From Meghimatium bilineatum (Eukaryota; Mollusca; Gastropoda; Stylommatophora; Philomycidae): a stretch of DNA of 64,000 nt. The translations under genes and the position numbers were made by a program. Under the pieces are notes generated by a model. That model was not told the DNA's origin. It saw nothing but the letters and a program-made list of their open reading frames with translations, and searched no databases. Positions 53,748 through 64,000 of this stretch are shown here, in pieces (within the stretch, counting starts at the first letter, position 1; each line of letters starts with the position of its first letter). The stretch is from the NCBI GenBank assembly GCA_034231615.1, contig CM067322.1:61581032-61645031 (forward strand), written 5' to 3'.

Positions 53748-54600
53748 AGCTTTCCCTATTATTGGAGAAACATTTGCTAACTCTCTCGTCTCTGTGTAAA
53801 CATTTCTTTAGATTTCTCTTCCTCAGTCTCTGTAATGATAACTGTAACAATATGTGGCTGCAGATCAATAGAACCAATATCCGTTTTCGTGCCCTTCAAT
53901 TTTAAACGATTTTTGGTGACCTTTTTATTTTAGAAAATCGGTACTGGGGGAGGGGGTGGCGATGTTTCCCGCCTTTTGGAGGGAATATCCTAAAACTAAA
54001 AATCATATTCTTACTTCCTGTTGTTTGTGTTAGGGGTATTACCCACCTTTTGGCTAAAAGTTGTACTAAAATAATGTTCCTATTTCTTCGGTGGGGGGAG
54101 GGGGTGGATAGAACCTCCCCAGCAGAAACCTCCCTATTCTACGGGCTTGTTTATAGATACTTTGTATATATTCGTTTACTGTAGATAATGCCATGGTTCG
54201 CGAGTTAATTAGTTCCAGAAAATGAGTTTTTTAAATAAACATTTTCTTTTTAAATTAAATTATTAATTAATAAACAGATTAGTGTAGTTTTATATTTAAT
54301 ACCGGAAACAGGAAAGAGAAGGGGAAATAACTTATATGGAGATTAGGGGAGTGTGCCAGTTTTGCTATATGCAACTTTGCTATATGAGAAGCAAGGTGCT
54401 GTGTCCATGTTAGTTATTTAGTCGTAGGATAATCATAATGTTACTGTGGGTATAGGGCGGACAGGTCCAAAGGTCCTCCGATCTCCATTTGAGTTTATCC
54501 ACCAATACACAATGGCCGACAGTTCCAGCTCTTCTTTTGTTGACAAAAATTCTCCTAAGACACAGCGTTCATTTCTGGCAACGCCTGGACTTCACGTCCA
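52238..54600. mobile_element. Possible element bounded by 160-bp inverted repeats
   Basis: 52238-52396 and 54441-54600 are reverse complements at about 90 percent by eye (AAGAAGAGCTGGAACTGTCG, GGCCATTGTGTATTGGTGGA and CCCTATACCCACAGTAA). The 2-kb interior has a 34-base poly(A) at 52424, GA/CT tracts and no transposase. In each repeat, an ATG-led frame MADSSSSSFV... runs outward but stops quickly. This could be a non-autonomous DNA transposon or two inverted insertions. Confidence 0.5.
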
Positions 54601-56384
54601 TTTTCTTTATTCTTGACATGGAATTGTCACCCACAATAATATCATTTGCCCGTGTTGTTTCTTGTGCGGAGCTAGGAGCTAAAACAAAATATCCACACAA
54701 TCCGTTGCCTTACTGCCAGACAGTATCAGCGCTAGACAGCCGATCCGCTCATTCGTTTCTTGAACATCCACATGAACAATCACGAAAAAGAATCTAACAC
54801 ACTCTTTTCTCGACTACTTCAAGAAACTTTTCTCGAATGTAACCCATTTGTATTTCTCTGGTCACGCTCATTGAGTCACTAATGGGGCAAATACAAATGG
54901 GGCAGATATGAAACCAGATCTGGCAATGTTGATATTTTTTTTAAACTTTCACCACGCTTTGGTCAAGTGTGATTGACAAAAAAAAGATGGCGGCTGTTTA
55001 CTGTTGTCAAGTACACTCGCTCAATGAGACATCGTGCGAAATAGGCCTACTACAGCCTAATCACAACTTGTATATAGTTCTGGTCATGCACAATCGAGGC
55101 CGGGACATTCCCACTTCCTAAATGATTGTTGTAAAGATGTCGAGGTGGAAGATACGCGTGTTATAACAATTAATCTGACCACATCTGCATACCGGTACGA
55201 TGCCATGATGGTTGACCTTTTTTATAGACCTTTCTTTCATCGTATTTAGAATAAAATAACATTGAATCGTGGCTTGAATCATGAATTATTTAGTTATTTA
55301 GTTTCGGAGCAGTGAATATACAGAATATTGTGTTGGTTTGGGGACTTGTAAAGGTTTGATATCGAATATGTTGAAGTGGCACCAAAAAATGACTTTAGAC
55401 CTAAGATCAAAGAACGATCTTACTGCATTTCTACATGTTTTATACAGTTCCCCCGGCAATATTTTGATAATTTCGCAATGAAAGAACATAAATACAACAG
55501 ATTTGCGTGTGATTTAGTGTACAGTGTTGCAAAGGAATTCGATAAGTAATGTAAGATATTTTTTACTAATTTTTTTTCTCTTCATTTGTTATAAAATATA
55601 TGGTTTTTTGTGAAAAACGTCTTTACCACTGCCTCATACGTCTGGTATCATACACACATGTACATAAATTACACCAATATATGCAGAATTCAATTCTTTA
55701 TTTATATGTGCAAATATTGTTTAAATATCTTCAACAACCAAAAAATTATCACATTTTCAAAACAGTCACCATCAATAACGCAAATTGTCAAAAAATAATC
55801 CGGTGGCAGGGAGACGTTTCGTATTTTTTAATCTGGCTTGCTAAAGGTTCGTCATGACGAGTTCAAAACGGGAATTTTAAACATTTGAAACTTAATTATT
55901 CATCAGTCATTTACCGGCCAGCACTTTCAGACACGCTGGTGGCTGCACCTGCCTTGTCAGTCTTTGAACACTTGAATATATCGTTGACTGCGGCGTAGGT
56001 GAACGATTGCGTGTTATGAGGCTTATGTAAATTTCCATAGATAATGAAGTGAACGGCGATTTCAAGTCTTCTCATAGTATACTGTAGTAGCCTCTGGTTC
56101 TCAGAGCAACACTAGACGGATCCTCGAGAAATGTCTTTACCTAACAAACAATAGAGACATTGGTTTTAAGCGAAGCTGGCGTGAAACGACATAGATCGTA
56201 CCACGTGATTGTGAAATATGGCTATATCCCTACGAGGCGCGTCCACTGGTCTACGGATAATGGAACAGCCCCCAGATGTGGAGTGTTAGCTGCGATAAAA
56301 GTCAGAATTTATCTGGGCTAATAAGGAATTGCAGACCAAACCGGTTTGCTGCCTACTAAAATGGGGCAGGATATCAGGCGGCTA
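54601..56384. other. No gene
   Basis: No exon, RNA gene or repeat family recognised. Confidence 0.35.
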
Positions 56385-56519
56385 CTTTTCTTCTTCTGCG
56401 TTCGCTCAGTGACTTCTCCACCTGAGGATACCTAAATATGGATACCAGAGTAGAAGAAATAAAAGACGATGGAAATATACTAATTATAATAAATGAACAT
56501 CTGTCAAAAACCAACCTTT

Positions 56520-57260
56520 TACTCAAGACGATCGAAATTTCAGAACACTCCAAATTACAATAGAGAACATACAACGTGTTACAGAAAGAGTACTGCCACA
56601 ACAACTTGGCGGGAGTGATCAAAAGTCTATTATACTAACAATAAAAATGATCCACGTGAAAGAAACAGAACAACACAAAGACGCCAGCTGGAACTACAAA
56701 AACACAAACTGGGATACTCCGACCTGTTACAAAAGAAAAACCAGAAGTATACGAAAAAATGCAAACTTTGTAACGGACATAATCCTGGAAGCTGCCCAAA
56801 AAAAGTATACATAAAGCCAGAAGATTAAAAACTTCTCTGGAATAGAAACCTCCAGACAATGCATGATGAGACTGTTGCAAAATTTAAGATGTAAACTACA
56901 CCAACATCGTCGAACACAATATACTACTAGTCATTTTCGGGAGAGAAAAGCTAAACAGTATTATATCCAGCTGAATGGAAATAATAGCAACACTCAATAT
57001 GGAAAAAGACTCAACAAAAAATGTGGCGAGAAAATGTTATCAATTTTCTCAACCAAAAGAACAACCCAGCATTAAAGCAGTATCATCATCAAAAACAAGA
57101 GAATATCACGAATTGGCACACAAGTAGCAAATGTTCTATCCGATTAATATGCCGAAGAAAATACATTTAAGATAACAAGAACGAGAACTACCAAAGTAAG
57201 GCGAGAGACAAACAAAAACCTTGCAATATACAGCAACGATGTCCTCTCACAAAGACCTCA
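56520..57260 (+). mobile_element. Decayed LINE: endonuclease end and linker
   Basis: Frame-jumping plus-strand readings give SWNYKNTNWDTPT, the usual endonuclease-to-RT linker wording. Further on comes VANVLSD-stop-YAEENTFKIT then RRETNKNLAIYSNDVLSQRP, the linker that precedes the RT in RNase H-type LINEs. Stops and frameshifts are frequent. A TTCTTCTTCTGCGTTCGCTC motif just before it (56390) recalls the SINE-like tail. Confidence 0.55.
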
Positions 57261-58385
57261 CCCTATCACGAATAACATTTGACAATTAAGAATCTCTGTT
57301 GCAGATAGGCAGCCGCTTCAGACAGCACCAATCAAAATACATTGTTGATGGTGGTATTTCGAAGACTTGCAACATACTGAGAAAATCTACCGTACGGTCC
57401 TGATAATATACTATAAAGTAGTGATAAACTGAAGAATATTGCAATTGCGTGCTACAGATTGATTTTACTTCCCTTGCTTACACGTGACACCACGAGATGA
57501 CAAAACAAAATATGTTGTTTTGTTTACAAGTCACTTCACAAACGTCAGTTGGACGAAAGTGTCAATCAATAGCGAACTCTGAGTTTTTATTCACAAACAA
57601 CAATTCCTCGAAAGGCAAGATAACAGAGAAGTTGAAAGCCTTTTGACATCCCAGACTTTGTTCAGGACCAGACGATTGATATTTCTGCCACCATAAATGG
57701 GAAGATAGCTAGGCAGTGTTATTAGCAAGGATTGTATCACGGGAGCTATGATTAGGGATTTTAACCCCTGAGACCCTGATTGACCATTATTGATGATAAC
57801 AGAGGGATTATTCAATATGTATAATTTAATCAATAACAATTTATTTGAAGCTATATGAACTAACCATGTCAGTAACATAAATATATCACACCAGAAACAA
57901 TGTGTGTATACATATATGACATGATATAAGGAGTCCGTAGGTATGATATAGAGAGATGAGAGATGTGTAGGGTTCAATCCCACCACCTCCCTTTTCTTCT
58001 AAAACACATAGAATAGACAATTAACGCTGCAAAAAATACTGTAGCTTCCTTCTTATGATGGTATTTAGAAGTCATCCTTCGTTTAGTTTAAGTAATTTCA
58101 AAACTTAAATGTTCTTCTTTTTCTCTGTCCAAGATATTTGTAGGATCTTTCTGTGGCACTTCTTTTCAAATGAATTTATTCTTTTGGATATTGTCTTGTT
58201 TAAAGTCCAAGTCTCGCATCCATATGCTGCCACATGATCTTAAAAGTGTTAATTTAGTGTCGTTATTACTACTTTGTCATAGCTTTCTCATTTGTGTTAA
58301 TTTGAGTGTTGCAATTGCAAATCTAGAAATCTTCCACCACCCCTATTTATAGAAACAAAATTGTACATGTAAATACAAACTTCAA
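57261..58385. other. No gene
   Basis: No exon supported; the minus-strand frame at 57591-57986 has no domain. Confidence 0.35.
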
Positions 58386-58481
58386 ATATAAGAAATATAC
58401 CTGAATACAAAAAATATACTTGAATACAAGAAATATACTTTATTACAAAAAATATACCCGAATACAAGAAATATACCTGAA

Positions 58482-60047
58482 TCTATCTTTCCTTCCTCTT
58501 TTACCCTTTACGGGTGTCAAGAGAGATACAAATGTTTTTGTTCTCGCTTTTCTGCAGCTTCAGATACTGTTATTTGGTGTTCGTGTAATGTCTCTTTGGT
58601 GTTGTCGATCCAGCGTACTCTAGGTCTACCCCTGGCTCTTCTTTCTGCTTCTATTCGCTTCATATACGATTTATTTACTAATGAATCACACGGCAATCTT
58701 TATAGATGACCAGACGGCTGCATTTGTTGGATGTGTAAGTATTGTAGAATTGCTATGACACCCACTCTTTTTCTTATGACTTCGTTTCTAATTCTGTGAA
58801 TTCTGGTCACTCCTGTGGCTTTTCTCAGACATCTCATCTCTGTTGTAACCAGCTGTCTTTTATGTTTTGTTGTTATGGACCATGTTTGACATTTATATCA
58901 CAGAGTTAAAATGAAGATATAGGATGTTTTTTGTTGTCATTGGTAGCATTTTGTGCTGCAATAAAGGTAATAATTGTCCAAATATTGATTCGCTATGCTA
59001 CATTGAATATCTATTTCTGTATACATCTTGCCGTCTGAACAGAATGTTGCGCCTAAGTGTTTGAAGGTGTTTGTTTGTTTTATGACTATTTTCTACTGTT
59101 ATATTTAGTTTGTGCGTATTTCTATTGCCATGGTTTCTGTTTTATCTATGCTTATCTTCATGTTATTTGTTCTTGCACTCGATGTCTATGGATGTTAGAT
59201 GACGTCGAAGTCAAAATGAAGACGACGTTTCTTCATTTGCTATTATGGCTTGATCGTCGGAAAAGAGTAGCTCATTGGTATTTTCATTTTGCAACTTGGT
59301 CTTTTTTTCGTGATAATATCGATGTAAGTGATAAACAGAAGTGGTGATAAAACGCACCATTGCCTAACTCCAGATGTAGGCAATTATCAACTTTAAATGG
59401 TTTTGATGTTCCTTTATTCGTAGGAATTACTCTCTCGCAGTTCACATATAAGCTTTGATCTATTTTAATAAGGTGATTGTTGACTCCATAGATAGCCAGT
59501 GTGTGCTATATAACGTATCTATCTACTATATCGAAGGTTTTCTCCTGATCTACAAATGTTACTAAAAGGTTCCTATTGTATTCAATATTTTTCTCCACCA
59601 TCTGCCTAAGAATGAAAATTGTATCTACCCAGCTACAGTTTTTAAAATAATCCCATCTGTTTGTCTGATAGTTGTAGTTATATAATAGGTCTTAGCCTGG
59701 ATTATATGATTTTGGCGTACATTTTGCCTACATGGCTTAGTAGGGCGATGCCTTGGTATTGTGTGCATTCTCTTTTGCTACCTTTATTCTTTCACAACTG
59801 TATGATTATTACCTGTTGCCAATCTTTAGGTGTTTTTTGTTGTGCCCATGATGCGTTAACTATTCTGTGTAACCATTTTATGCCATACTCTCCTGGTGTT
59901 TTGTGTTTTGTGCTTGTCTGACCACTCTATCGACTTCTAAATATTGTAATATTTCTGGTTCTAATGTTGAAACCACTAGATCTGTTGGTATTGTTTTGTT
60001 CTTTTGTAGTAGCTCTTTCAAATATTCTCTCCATCGCATGGTGACTT
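58482..60047 (-). mobile_element. Near-continuous LINE RT region, decayed (family F)
   Basis: Minus-strand readings, interrupted by stops, follow the LINE order: RWREYLKELLQ (60030), an AGKMYAKII-like segment, NCSWVDTIFILRQMVEKNIE, LVTFVDQEKTFDIVDRYV (RT motif A region) and ELLFSDDQAIIANEE (catalytic box as FSDD). It closes with a charged 3' end at RVDNTKETLHEHQITVSEAA and CISLDTRKG-stop near 58497. This is the most complete RT in the window, though inactive. Confidence 0.75.
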
Positions 60048-60132
60048 TTGAATATATACCTGAATACAAAAACGATACTTGAATACAAGAAATATCCCTA
60101 CGCGTAAAAATAACTACGCGTTATAGTAACTA

Positions 60133-60360
60133 CATCTGTTTGGTCATATAAAGAGACACAACTGTGTAGAAAGATAAATAATGGAGGGCAGAATACCTGA
60201 AAAGAAGAGAAAGGGCAGACCAAGAAATCGATGGACTGACATTAAAGATAACATGAATACATCGTTGGAAAATGCAAGCCACATCGCCCAAAACAGAAGG
60301 GGGCTAAGAGAGTTCATTGGGAAGTGAACGTTCTGGAGAGAATACGTCACATGACAATGA
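60133..60360 (+). mobile_element. Family A LINE 3' end in satellite
   Basis: Matches the last 230 bp of 41172-42092 (GGTCATATAAAGAGACACAAC through GAATACGTCACATGAC), with small deletions that break frame. It is flanked on both sides by the 19-20 bp satellite. Confidence 0.85.
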
Positions 60361-60610
60361 CGTGTGTCAAGATATATCTTAACACAAGAAATATACTTCA
60401 ATACCAGAAATATTCCTTAATAAAAGAAATATACCTGAATACAAGACATATACTTTAATACAAGAAATATACATGAATACAAGAAATATACCTGAATACA
60501 AGAAATATACTTGAATACCAGAAATATACTTGAATACAAGAAATGTGCTTGAATATAAGAAATATATCTTAATACATTAACGAAACACATATAACAACGT
60601 TTACATACTG

Positions 60611-60866
60611 GAATATAGCACACCAGAAACAGTTTGTGTACAGTAATTCAGCTCACTAAAAACCATTTGTGTAAAGGAATAGAGCACACCAAAAAGGAAT
60701 TTGTGTACAGGAATATAGCACACCAGACACCATTTGTGTAAATGAATATAGCACACCAGACACCATTTGTGTACAGGAAAATAGTACATCAGAAACTATT
60801 TGTGTACAAGAATATAGCACACCAGAAACTATTTGTGCACAGAAATATTACACACAAGACACCATT
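60611..60866. repeat. 33-bp minisatellite, left segment
   Basis: About seven units of CAGGAATATAGCACACCAGA plus CACCATTTGTGTA. It resumes at 61482-61570 after the Penelope-like insert. Confidence 0.88.
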
Positions 60867-61481
60867 ATATCGGTGAGACTGGCCTTAGACTAAGCGACCG
60901 CTTCTGTAACCACCTGCATGCTATCAAACACAGAATACCCACTAATGTGTCTAATCACTTCAACGGCGATGGCCACCGTGGTGTCCTTGACATTCAGGTC
61001 ACTGCCATCAGAACCTGCACCATCGATGATAGATCTAGGTATGCCCTAGAAAGTCGTCTCATTTTCGAGTTGGGTACCATCAAGCCATTTGGACTCAATT
61101 CCGACCACTCTTTCGCTTAGTTCTCGGTCGTATTAGTCTTTGTTGTTGATTTTTTTTTAAATTCTTTTTTATGCCGCCATTTACGTCATCGTTTTGTTCC
61201 TCTCGTTCCACCTGTATTATCGTCTTTGAGTTCGTATGCTTCCGGTATCTAACTACCATATTTCACTAGGACAGCATTCATTTCTACTTGTGGTTTTTTA
61301 AATGTTTGTATGTTATGTCCGTATCTTGAAAAAGTATCTTAAAACCATATTCATTCATGCAAACATCCACTAGTGATAGTGTGTAGTGTGTTAGTCGTCA
61401 TTCAGTAGGACTTCATTGCCTGCCCCCACATGAGTATTATTTTCTAATATGTTCTACTAGCAGTACCACCTTCTATTGATT
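60867..61481 (+). mobile_element. Penelope-like element 3' fragment with GIY-YIG domain
   Basis: The open frame through 61120 reads HYIGETGLRLSDRFCNHLHA, IKHRIPTNVSNHFN, DIQVTAIRTC and LGTIKPFGLNSDH. This is a GIY-YIG endonuclease domain (YIG..R at the nick-binding strand, N-H-F, and E-x-x-x-I-x-x-L-G-T-x-x-P-x-G-L-N at the end) as found C-terminal to the RT in Penelope-like elements. A 6-bp ACCATT occurs on both sides (60861-60866, 61482-61487), so it dropped into the satellite. The RT is lost. The 3' part ends with CTTGAAAAAGTATC at 61325. Confidence 0.8.
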
Positions 61482-61570
61482 ACCATTTATGTACAGGACT
61501 ATAGCACACCAGATGTCATTTGTTTACAGAAATACAGCACACCAGAAACTATTTGTGTCCACGCAAGAAA
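61482..61570. repeat. 33-bp minisatellite, right segment
   Basis: Continuation of 60611-60866 (GTACAGGACTATAGCACACC and GCACACCAGAAACTATTTGT). Confidence 0.85.
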
Positions 61571-61994
61571 CAATGTTCAAGAATATGTACATAAAGTAAA
61601 ATATACATGCACACATAAATATAGAAGTGTACAAAAAAATATTATGCGACAGTTGCTTAAATAATACGAAAAATACAACATAATTAAACACACAACTGCA
61701 GCTCTCTCTATTCTGATTTAGATCTGTCTTTTTTTTCATGTCACATATATTTCGTATATCTTCTCCTCTTTCCCTGTCGTCATGTGTTCTTTAACGTGCA
61801 TCCTATACCTTTCATATGTGGGTTCCAGTTTTGGAAATGTATAATTACGTTGTTAGACTGCTTTATGGTTGTGTGCTGGACCCATCTCCATTATTACTGT
61901 GTTGCTGTGGTATTTTTCTCATGTAGGTCTACGTAATCTTGGACACGTAACTACAAATTATGGTAGATGTGAAACAAGTAAAAAGGAGAATAGA

Positions 61995-62290
61995 AATGGC
62001 TAAAAGTATTTATTCTTCTTCTTCTGCGTTCGTTCTCAAACTCCTGCAGATTAGCAAGATGTAGTCAGGAGAACGGAATGCGTTGTGTCATGGTTTACAG
62101 CATTGCTGCGATATCTGCGTCTTTCGGCCTTACACATCCTACTTCAACATGGCTTTGGGTCACTGACCCTATATGGGATGGGACAGCCAACTCCATCCCA
62201 TGACCTCCTTAGTCGCCTTTTACGACATGCGTGGAAGGTAAACAGTGTTGCTATTCTTTGGGCCCCGGCAACACACGGGCGAAGGCTAAA
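61995..62290 (-). repeat. SINE-like repeat, copy 2
   Basis: The better-preserved sibling of 12267-12560. It has GACCCTATATGGGATGGGAC, CCATCCCATGACCTCCTTAG, TCGCCTTTTACGACATGCG and GGGCCCCGGCAACACACGGG. On the minus strand it ends ...CGCAGAAGAAGAAGAATA. Confidence 0.65.
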
Positions 62291-62635
62291 AGTACTTTCA
62301 ATGACACGAGGAACATATCTAACATCTAGACAAATCATAAACAAACTAAAAATGAGAATTATAAAATGGAACATCTATTCTTAAACTGGTCGAGGTATTC
62401 AAGATTTAATATTCAATTCAAATAGAAATTTTTTTTAATCACCAACAGCTCCTAGATCGCTCCAGCATAAGGAAGATGGGTACCATATTTTATGGAAAGT
62501 ACAGAGAGCCAGGAATGGTGCTGACCACATTATCCACAGGTATTCCGTGGGTCATAAAAAATTCGGGCATAACACCATATTCCAGGATTGTCCAAATTTG
62601 GCCATTTCATAGCTAAATTTAACAAATTTTGCTAT

Positions 62636-63200
62636 TTTAAGTGTCTGGAAGGAAACTGGCAGACCGATTCTGTGAACATCTGTATATCATTTAAAAAAAA
62701 GAACATATGGGCTATCCTGTAGAAGTCCACATCAATGACACTGGCCATGGGGGTGCCCAGGACATGCAGGTTGCGGCCATTAATTCGTGCTCCTCTGACG
62801 GCCGGACCCGTCTTGCGCGTAAGAACATCTACATTTACCAATATGGCACTCTTAAACCCGACGGCATCAATGAGCGCTTATCTCATGTATGATTCTAGTT
62901 GTTCCATAGTTTCTGTTTGTTCCGTGTCACATGTATGTAGCCATTTTTGTATATTCCTTGTCCGCTGTCGTTTCACCTCTTCCTGTTAATCTTCATTACA
63001 CATGCCAACGTGAACTTCCATAATCCTTACTGTCCATTTTCTGTTGTATGTTTTAATTTTTAATCTTGATAAAGGCCTTTTGGTTAAAACATCGATTTAT
63101 GTGTGTTGTTATTATGTGTGTCTATAGTGATTAACAAAACTTCATTACTCTACTCCTGGATTTACGTGTTGAATTTCAGTTTTGCGCAGTAAGTACATAT
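62636..63200 (+). mobile_element. Penelope-like element 3' fragment with broken GIY-YIG domain
   Basis: SGRKLADRFCEHLYII, a stop, then VEVHINDTGHGGAQDMQVAA and YQYGTLKPDGINERLS follow the same domain order as 60867-61481 with frame breaks. The 3' region has CTTGATAAAGGCCTTTTGGT (63065) and ends GTTTTGCGCAGTAAGTAC near 63196, matching 1219-1345. A (TA)n follows. Confidence 0.75.
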
Positions 63201-63752
63201 TATATATATATATAAAAACTATTAAAAGAAATAAGAATTAAACAAATACGATAATGTGGATGTATTAAAAGACATGATATGTTGACGACACTACTTGAGG
63301 GTTGAGTTGAGGAAAGGTAGGCAGATATATGGAGTCGACATCACGAGATGGGCAGGCTGAAGACTAGCAGAGTGCACAACCAAAGCAAGAGACAGAAGAT
63401 GTTGGAAGACAGATTCAGCCAATCTGTGTTGCAGAGACGGCACTTGATAATGATGATGTATTAAAATATACTCTGAATATGTATATGGTTATGAGTATTG
63501 TCACATTAACATTCGCTGGTAAAAGTCTGCAGCACAGATGTAGCAGTCTTGTTTTCTAATTATTTTATTATAACCATAGACAACAACATGTTTGAGATCT
63601 ATTGTTATACCTTACAATGTTTCTCTTTCTCTCTATACATTACTGTGTATCGGATGTTTCTTTCTCTCTCTCTCTGCTGTGTATGAGATGTTTCTCTTAT
63701 TCTTTCTATCCTGTCATATGAATGTGAACTTTAAATAATATCATAAATCATA
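63201..63752. other. No gene
   Basis: Nothing coding; (TC)n-rich patches at 63620-63700. Confidence 0.35.
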
Positions 63753-64000
63753 TAAACATTCACTCTCTATGCCACCATTACACACATAAACATTCACTCT
63801 CTATGTTACCAATACTTACATAAACATTCACTCTCTATGTTACCAATACTTACATAAACATTCACTCTCTATGTTACCAATACTTACATAAACATTCACT
63901 CTCTATGCCACCATTACACACATAAACTATCACTCTCTATGTTACAATACTTACATAAACATTCACTCTCTATGCCACCATTACACACATAAACATTCAC
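63753..64000. repeat. 34-bp minisatellite at the window edge
   Basis: About seven units of CATAAACATTCACTCTCTAT with either GTTACCAATACTTA or GCCACCATTACACA. The two unit types alternate in blocks, and the array runs off the end. Confidence 0.9.

Larger units (their letters stand above)
58386..60600. repeat. 19-20 bp satellite split by LINE insertions
   Basis: Units of GAATACAAGAAATATACCT occur at 58386-58481, 60048-60105 and 60365-60600. The intervening DNA is LINE sequence, so one array has been opened twice. Confidence 0.85.

Overview
This window reads as AT-rich, repeat-laden genomic DNA from an invertebrate animal. There are no bacterial features: the clear host gene is split into short exons with GT-AG introns, and the rest is decayed retroelements, DNA transposons and satellite arrays. 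The mix of a DEG/ENaC channel, Penelope-like elements with GIY-YIG ends, RNase H-bearing LINEs and a Tc1/mariner-related element with a long D-to-E spacer suggests a lophotrochozoan, possibly a mollusc. That placement is inference.

The host gene runs on the minus strand over about 29 kb (32543 down to 3485). I recognise eight exons of an amiloride-sensitive, degenerin-type sodium channel (DEG/ENaC family). They carry the cytosolic His-Gly gating motif (32373-32543), the first membrane helix and FPSVTVCN segment (21698-21958), then extracellular palm, finger and cysteine-rich segments at 20307-20436, 17201-17371, 13986-14084, 10432-10609, 9137-9189 and 3485-3632. Reading phase is kept across every junction except the last, where a short exon is probably missing. 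The start codon, the second membrane helix and the C-terminus were not found; the 3' end probably lies beyond position 1.

The introns are packed with repeats. Intron 1 holds a complete 2.4 kb Sailor-like (DD83E) transposon with perfect 31-bp inverted repeats and TA duplications, a decayed RNase H-containing LINE tail, and smaller fragments. Intron 3 begins with about 29 copies of a 27-bp satellite whose unit repeats the splice donor of exon 3. Introns 4 to 7 hold LINE and SINE-like pieces, MITE-like foldbacks, short Penelope-derived inverted elements and minisatellites.

From about 33 kb to 64 kb there is no convincing host gene, only two weak candidate plus-strand exons (42240-42372 and 44483-44655). 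This part contains several LINE families (33.5-34.1, 38.5-39.6, 41.2-43.5, 56.5-57.3, 58.5-60.4 kb), two Penelope-like fragments (60.9-61.5 and 62.6-63.2 kb), an inverted 160-bp repeat pair at 52.2/54.4 kb, and satellites into which retroelements have inserted. Target-site duplications are readable for several insertions, so part of the insertion order can be reconstructed.
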